From the NCBI GenBank assembly GCA_002369495.1, contig DFFD01000112.1, forward strand, positions 1-9,548: a DNA stretch of 9,548 nucleotides, read 5' to 3'. The DNA comes from Lachnospiraceae bacterium UBA3785. GTDB lineage: Bacteria; Bacillota; Clostridia; Lachnospirales; Lachnospiraceae. The position numbers were made by a program, and so were the translations under genes. A model generated the notes under the pieces. The model saw only the letters and a list, made by a program, of their open reading frames with translations, was not told the origin of the DNA and did no database searches. Positions 6,295 to 9,548 of this stretch are shown here, in pieces. The number at the start of each line of letters is the position of its first letter. Position 1 is the stretch's first letter.

Positions 6295-8533
6295 CAGACT
6301 CCTCCGTAAGGTCGGCAAGCTCCAGGATCCGGTCCTTGAGGGATGTGTAGCGGTGCATCTCGCTCTCATTCGCGATCATCCCCCTGAAAGCCTCCTCGCT
6401 GCCGATCAGCATGACGCAGCGCTTCGCGCGGGTCACGGCCGTGTAAAAAAGATTTCTCGTGAGGAGCATTTTCGGGCCGGTAAGCAGCGGCATGATCACC
6501 GCGGGATACTCGCTGCCCTGGGATTTGTGGATCGTCACCGCGTAGGCGAGCTCCAGCTCCGCAAGGCTCCCGAACGGATAATCGACGAATCTCCCGTCGT
6601 CGAACTCGATCGTCATGAAGGCGCCGAGCTCGTTGATCTCCCGGATGACGCCCATATCCCCGTTGAAAATGCCCGCGCCTTCCCGCACCGGCACCCCGTA
6701 TCTGCCCCGGATCTCCCAGGGCATCTGGTAATTGTTCTTGATCTGCATGACCTTGTCGCCGACCCGGAACCTGCCTTCGCCGAACAGCTTCTCCGCCTTG
6801 CTGTCCGCGGGCGGGTTCAGGTACTCCTGCAGGATCCGGTTCAGCCGGATGACCCCCAGAGGCCCCTTCTTCATCGGCGAGAGCACCTGGATGTCGAGCG
6901 GGGACGCCTCCACGTATCTGGGCAGGCGGTCCCGGACGAGCTCGATGCAGTTGGAAATGATCATGTTCGCGTCGTTTCTGGACAGGAACAGGAAATCGCG
7001 GCTCTTGTTGGTGAACGTGATCGGCTCGCCCCGGTTGATCTTGTGGGCGTTCATGACGATGTCGGACTCCGCAGCCTGCCGGAAAATGCGCTCCAGCCGC
7101 ACGCTCGGAAATACGCCGGCATCCAGCATGTCCCGAAGGACCGCGCCCGGTCCGACCGAGGGTAGCTGGTCCACGTCGCCCACCAGGATGAGGCGCGTCC
7201 CGACCGGAACCGCATCCAGCAGCGCGTGCATCAGGAAAATGTCCACCATCGACATCTCGTCGATAATGATCACATCCGCCTCCAGCGGATTCGCCGAGTT
7301 GCGGTTGAAGCGGGGCCGCTCCCGGTTTTCCTCCATATTTGAGGAGATCTCAAGCAGCCGGTGGATCGTCGAGGCCTCGAAGCCGGTCGTCTCGGTCATC
7401 CGCTTTGCGGCGCGCCCGGTGGGGGCTGCGAGGGAGATCGAGAGATTTTCCGACTCGAAGAAATGCAGCATCGCGTTGATCGTCGTCGTCTTGCCGGTGC
7501 CCGGGCCGCCGGTCATGATGAACAGGCCGTTTTTGACCGCGCAGACCACCGCGTGCAGCTGCTCCTCCGAGAGCTCGATCTCGCTTGCCTCGGAGATGTG
7601 CTTAAGGCGGATCAGGATATCCTCCTCATCCTCACTGAAGCGGACGTTCAGGTCGACAAGCCGCCGGGCGGCTGCCAGCTCTGTATAATAGTAGGTCGCC
7701 GCGTAGACGAGCCGTTCGCCGCCGCTCTCCTTTAAAATGAGCTTCCGCTCGACCGCCAGGTTCATAATCTCATGCCCGATTGCCTCCGGCAGGACTCCGA
7801 GGAGTTCCGAGGCGCGGGCGGTCAGTTCATTTTCAGGGAGATAAATGCTGCCCTCGCCGGCCGCCAGCCCCAGCACATAGAGGATCCCGCAGCGGATCCG
7901 GTAGTCCGAGTCGGGCTCGAACCCGATGCGCGAGGCGATCGCGTCCGCGGTCTTGAAGCCGACGCCGTCGATCTCCTCCGCGAGCCGGTAGGGGTTTTCC
8001 CGGAGGATCTTGTACATTTCCTCGCCGTATTCCTGGTAAATGCGGACCCCCAGCGCCAGTGAGATCCCGTACTGCTGCAGGAAGATCATCGCCTTGCGCT
8101 GTGAGCGCTGCTCGTCTGCCTGCCGGGCGATCTCGACCGCCTTGCGGCTGCTGATACCCTTCACTTCCGCGAGCCGCTCGGGCTCCTCCTCCAGGATCCG
8201 CAGCGTGTCCGACCCGAACCGCTTCACGATCCGTTCGGCCAGCGCCATGCCTATCCCCTTGATCGCCCCGGATCCCAGGTAGCGCATGACGGCCTCGTCG
8301 GTGTCCGGCTCGCAGAATGTATAGCTCTCCACCTTGAACTGCTCCCCGTAGGAGACATGGGTGGACGCGCGGCCGGTCAGCTCGACGCTCTCTCCGGCGT
8401 TCAGAGACTGAAAAAAGCCGACACAGGTCAGCTCTTTTCCCTCGTAAGCCAGAACAAAGACGGTGTAGCCGTTCTCATCGTTCCGGAAAATGATATGGTC
8501 GACAATCCCTTTTCTGATCTCCGTCTCCGGCAT
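6281..8533 (-). CDS. recD2: ATP-dependent DNA helicase RecD2 (RecD-like, SF1)
   Basis: A 750-residue SF1 helicase of the stand-alone RecD2 type, which unwinds DNA 5' to 3' in repair and replication restart without RecBC. The N-terminal OB-like region (about 1-75) is followed by helix-hairpin-helix segments (GIKGIGMALAERIVKRFG, EVKGISSRKA, EIDGVGFKTADAIA; about 88-200). The motor has Walker A GGPGTGKTT (342-350), motif Ia APTGRAAKR (370-378), DEMSMVD (425-431, Walker B), GDVDQLPSVGPG (452-463), ERIFRQ (481-486), and C-terminal AYAVTIHKSQGSEY (663-676) with YTAVTRAKR (697-705). Every expected motif is intact and the length is normal for the family. ATG 8533 has AAGGAG 5 bases upstream. The gene begins 16 bases after the MreB homologue and overlaps comF by 14 bases; I recall recD2-comF adjacency from other Clostridia, and the link to mreB is probably operon membership rather than shared function. 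Confidence 0.97.
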   Translation of the reverse strand: MPETEIRKGIVDHIIFRNDENGYTVFVLAYEGKELTCVGFFQSLNAGESVELTGRASTHVSYGEQFKVESYTFCEPDTDEAVMRYLGSGAIKGIGMALAERIVKRFGSDTLRILEEEPERLAEVKGISSRKAVEIARQADEQRSQRKAMIFLQQYGISLALGVRIYQEYGEEMYKILRENPYRLAEEIDGVGFKTADAIASRIGFEPDSDYRIRCGILYVLGLAAGEGSIYLPENELTARASELLGVLPEAIGHEIMNLAVERKLILKESGGERLVYAATYYYTELAAARRLVDLNVRFSEDEEDILIRLKHISEASEIELSEEQLHAVVCAVKNGLFIMTGGPGTGKTTTINAMLHFFESENLSISLAAPTGRAAKRMTETTGFEASTIHRLLEISSNMEENRERPRFNRNSANPLEADVIIIDEMSMVDIFLMHALLDAVPVGTRLILVGDVDQLPSVGPGAVLRDMLDAGVFPSVRLERIFRQAAESDIVMNAHKINRGEPITFTNKSRDFLFLSRNDANMIISNCIELVRDRLPRYVEASPLDIQVLSPMKKGPLGVIRLNRILQEYLNPPADSKAEKLFGEGRFRVGDKVMQIKNNYQMPWEIRGRYGVPVREGAGIFNGDMGVIREINELGAFMTIEFDDGRFVDYPFGSLAELELAYAVTIHKSQGSEYPAVIMPLLTGPKMLLTRNLFYTAVTRAKRCVMLIGSEEAFRGMIANESEMHRYTSLKDRILELADLTEESDGFT
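6301..6305 (-). promoter_or_regulatory. Ribosome binding site that sets the comF start at ATG 6294
   Basis: GGAGG lies 6 bases upstream of ATG 6294, inside the last codons of recD2. It supports the short, family-length ComF over the 25-residue extension starting at 6369, whose extra residues are the recD2 end read in another frame. Confidence 0.8.
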
Positions 8534-8549
8534 TCCTTCTCCTTAAGTC

Positions 8550-9548
8550 TTACCACTCCGCCATGCGGAGCTGTTCCATCTTCTCGTTGTACAGGCCTGT
8601 GCCGATCGCAACCGCATCCAGCGGGTGCTCCGCGGTCATCGTGTTGATGCCCGTCCGCTCCTCGATCAGCTCCTCGAAGCCGTCTATGAGCGAGCCGCCG
8701 CCGGTCAGCACGATCCCGCGCTCCACGATATCCGCCGCAAGTTCGGGCGGCGTCTTCTCCAGCACCGCGTGGACGCTCTCCACGATCTCCGCCGCAATGT
8801 CGCCCGAAGCCTGCCGCACCTCGTCCGAACTGATCCGGACCGTCTTCGGCAGCCCGGTCACGACGTCCCGGCCGGTCACCGGCGTTGTGCGGATGCCCGA
8901 GCGCTCGCAGACCGTCCCGACTTCCTTCTTCACGGTCTCTGCCAGGCTCTCGCCGATGTAGAGGCCGTGCGTGCGGCGCACGTAGCGCGCGATCGCGATG
9001 GAAATATTGTCCGAGCCGACCCTGATCGCCTGCTCCACGACCGGTGCCCCGATCGAGATCACCGCCGTCTTGGTCGTCGCGCCGCCGATATCCACGATCA
9101 TATTTCCGACCGGCCTTAAGATATCGATCCCCGAGCCGATCGCCGCCGCGACGGATTCCACCGCCATCGTGACGTCGCGGGCTCCGGCCTGGTAGGCCGC
9201 CTCAAAGCATGCCCGCCTCTCCACGGCGGTGACGCCGCCCGGCAGCGAGAGCGCCAGCCTGGGCTTGATAAACGCTCTCCGCCCGATCGCCTTCATCAGG
9301 AAATAGCGCAGCAGCCGCTCCGTCACCGAATAGTCCGAGATCGCCCCGTTCTTGAGCGGACGGATCCCGACGATGTTGCCGGAGGTCCGTTCCACCATCC
9401 GGGCCGCCTCCTCGCCGTAGGCCAGGATCTTGTCGGCATCCTTGTCGTAAGCCACCATCGAGGGCTCCGAGATCACGACGCCTTTATTTTTCATATACAC
9501 CACGATATTGGACGACCCGAGGTCGATCCCGATGTCCGTCTTAGGCAT
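8550..9548 (-). CDS. mreB: MreB/Mbl-family bacterial actin, rod shape-determining protein
   Basis: A 332-residue actin-fold ATPase that forms membrane-associated filaments guiding lateral wall synthesis. Actin-family motifs appear in order: phosphate 1 GIDLGSSNIVVY (7-18), connect 1 LSLPGGVTAVERR (100-112), phosphate 2 DIGGATTKTAV (153-163), adenosine LTGGGSLIDG (281-290) and connect 2 DAVAIGTG (311-318). KTPPELAADIVERGI (265-279) and the overall length are MreB-typical. Several residues differ from housekeeping MreB: GGATTK replaces the usual GGGTTD/E, AVESVAAAIG (129-138) replaces the usual IEEPMAAAIG, and RVGSDNISIAI (176-186) replaces R-GGD--DEAI. It therefore looks like a divergent paralogue (Mbl, MreBH or lineage-specific). 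The ATG is the last codon of the window, so its ribosome binding site is not visible and a longer start cannot be excluded, though MreB proteins normally begin about this far from phosphate 1. recD2, not mreCD, follows. Confidence 0.93.
   Translation of the reverse strand: MPKTDIGIDLGSSNIVVYMKNKGVVISEPSMVAYDKDADKILAYGEEAARMVERTSGNIVGIRPLKNGAISDYSVTERLLRYFLMKAIGRRAFIKPRLALSLPGGVTAVERRACFEAAYQAGARDVTMAVESVAAAIGSGIDILRPVGNMIVDIGGATTKTAVISIGAPVVEQAIRVGSDNISIAIARYVRRTHGLYIGESLAETVKKEVGTVCERSGIRTTPVTGRDVVTGLPKTVRISSDEVRQASGDIAAEIVESVHAVLEKTPPELAADIVERGIVLTGGGSLIDGFEELIEERTGINTMTAEHPLDAVAIGTGLYNEKMEQLRMAEW

Noticed and set aside
6295..6369. N-terminal extension of ComF by 25 residues
   Set aside because: The extension is recD2 coding sequence read in another frame, has Thr/Ser/Arg-rich composition, and the internal ATG has an ideal ribosome binding site.

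Overview
The window is one uninterrupted run of ten genes, all on the minus strand. Every gap between genes is under 30 bases, and five junctions overlap by 4 to 14 bases. In order of transcription (right to left) they are: an MreB/actin-family cell-shape protein (its ATG lies exactly at the right edge), the RecD2 helicase, a ComF-family phosphoribosyltransferase-like protein, two integral membrane proteins of unknown function (131 and 321 aa), the diadenylate cyclase CdaA, a four-module YbbR/CdaR protein, an HPr-family phosphocarrier, a D-Ala-D-Ala carboxypeptidase (PBP5/DacF type), and the first 111 residues of an FAD-dependent oxidoreductase resembling UDP-galactopyranose mutase that runs off the left edge.

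The organism is most likely a Gram-positive of class Clostridia, probably Lachnospiraceae, with a fairly GC-rich genome. This is inference from several points: a cdaA-cdaR pair, an HPr with both His15 and the Firmicutes regulatory Ser46, a recD2-comF pair, strong purine-rich Shine-Dalgarno sites, and two membrane proteins whose general look (notably a C-terminal FEDDKYYYYVKAIPK segment) I recall from Lachnospiraceae hypothetical proteins. No database search was possible.

Region by region: 8550-9548 is cell shape; 5566-8533 is DNA processing (helicase plus a competence-type protein); 3308-5537 plus cdaR to 2010 is a membrane and c-di-AMP signalling block whose genes abut or overlap by 4 bases, suggesting translational coupling; 1-1983 adds a sugar-transport/regulatory phosphocarrier, a peptidoglycan carboxypeptidase and a flavoenzyme. 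The common thread is the cell envelope: MreB directs wall growth, c-di-AMP controls turgor and wall homeostasis, DacF trims peptidoglycan stem peptides, and the flavoenzyme may act in surface glycan metabolism. The glmM gene that commonly follows cdaR in Firmicutes is not there; an HPr gene takes its place.

No RNA gene, mobile element, CRISPR array, convincing terminator or convincing promoter was seen. The longest gene-free stretch is 28 bases, so the main promoter must lie upstream of (to the right of) the window or inside a coding region. The most interesting material is the pair of unknown membrane proteins tied to cdaA, the HPr in the c-di-AMP locus, and an MreB homologue with altered residues around its nucleotide pocket.
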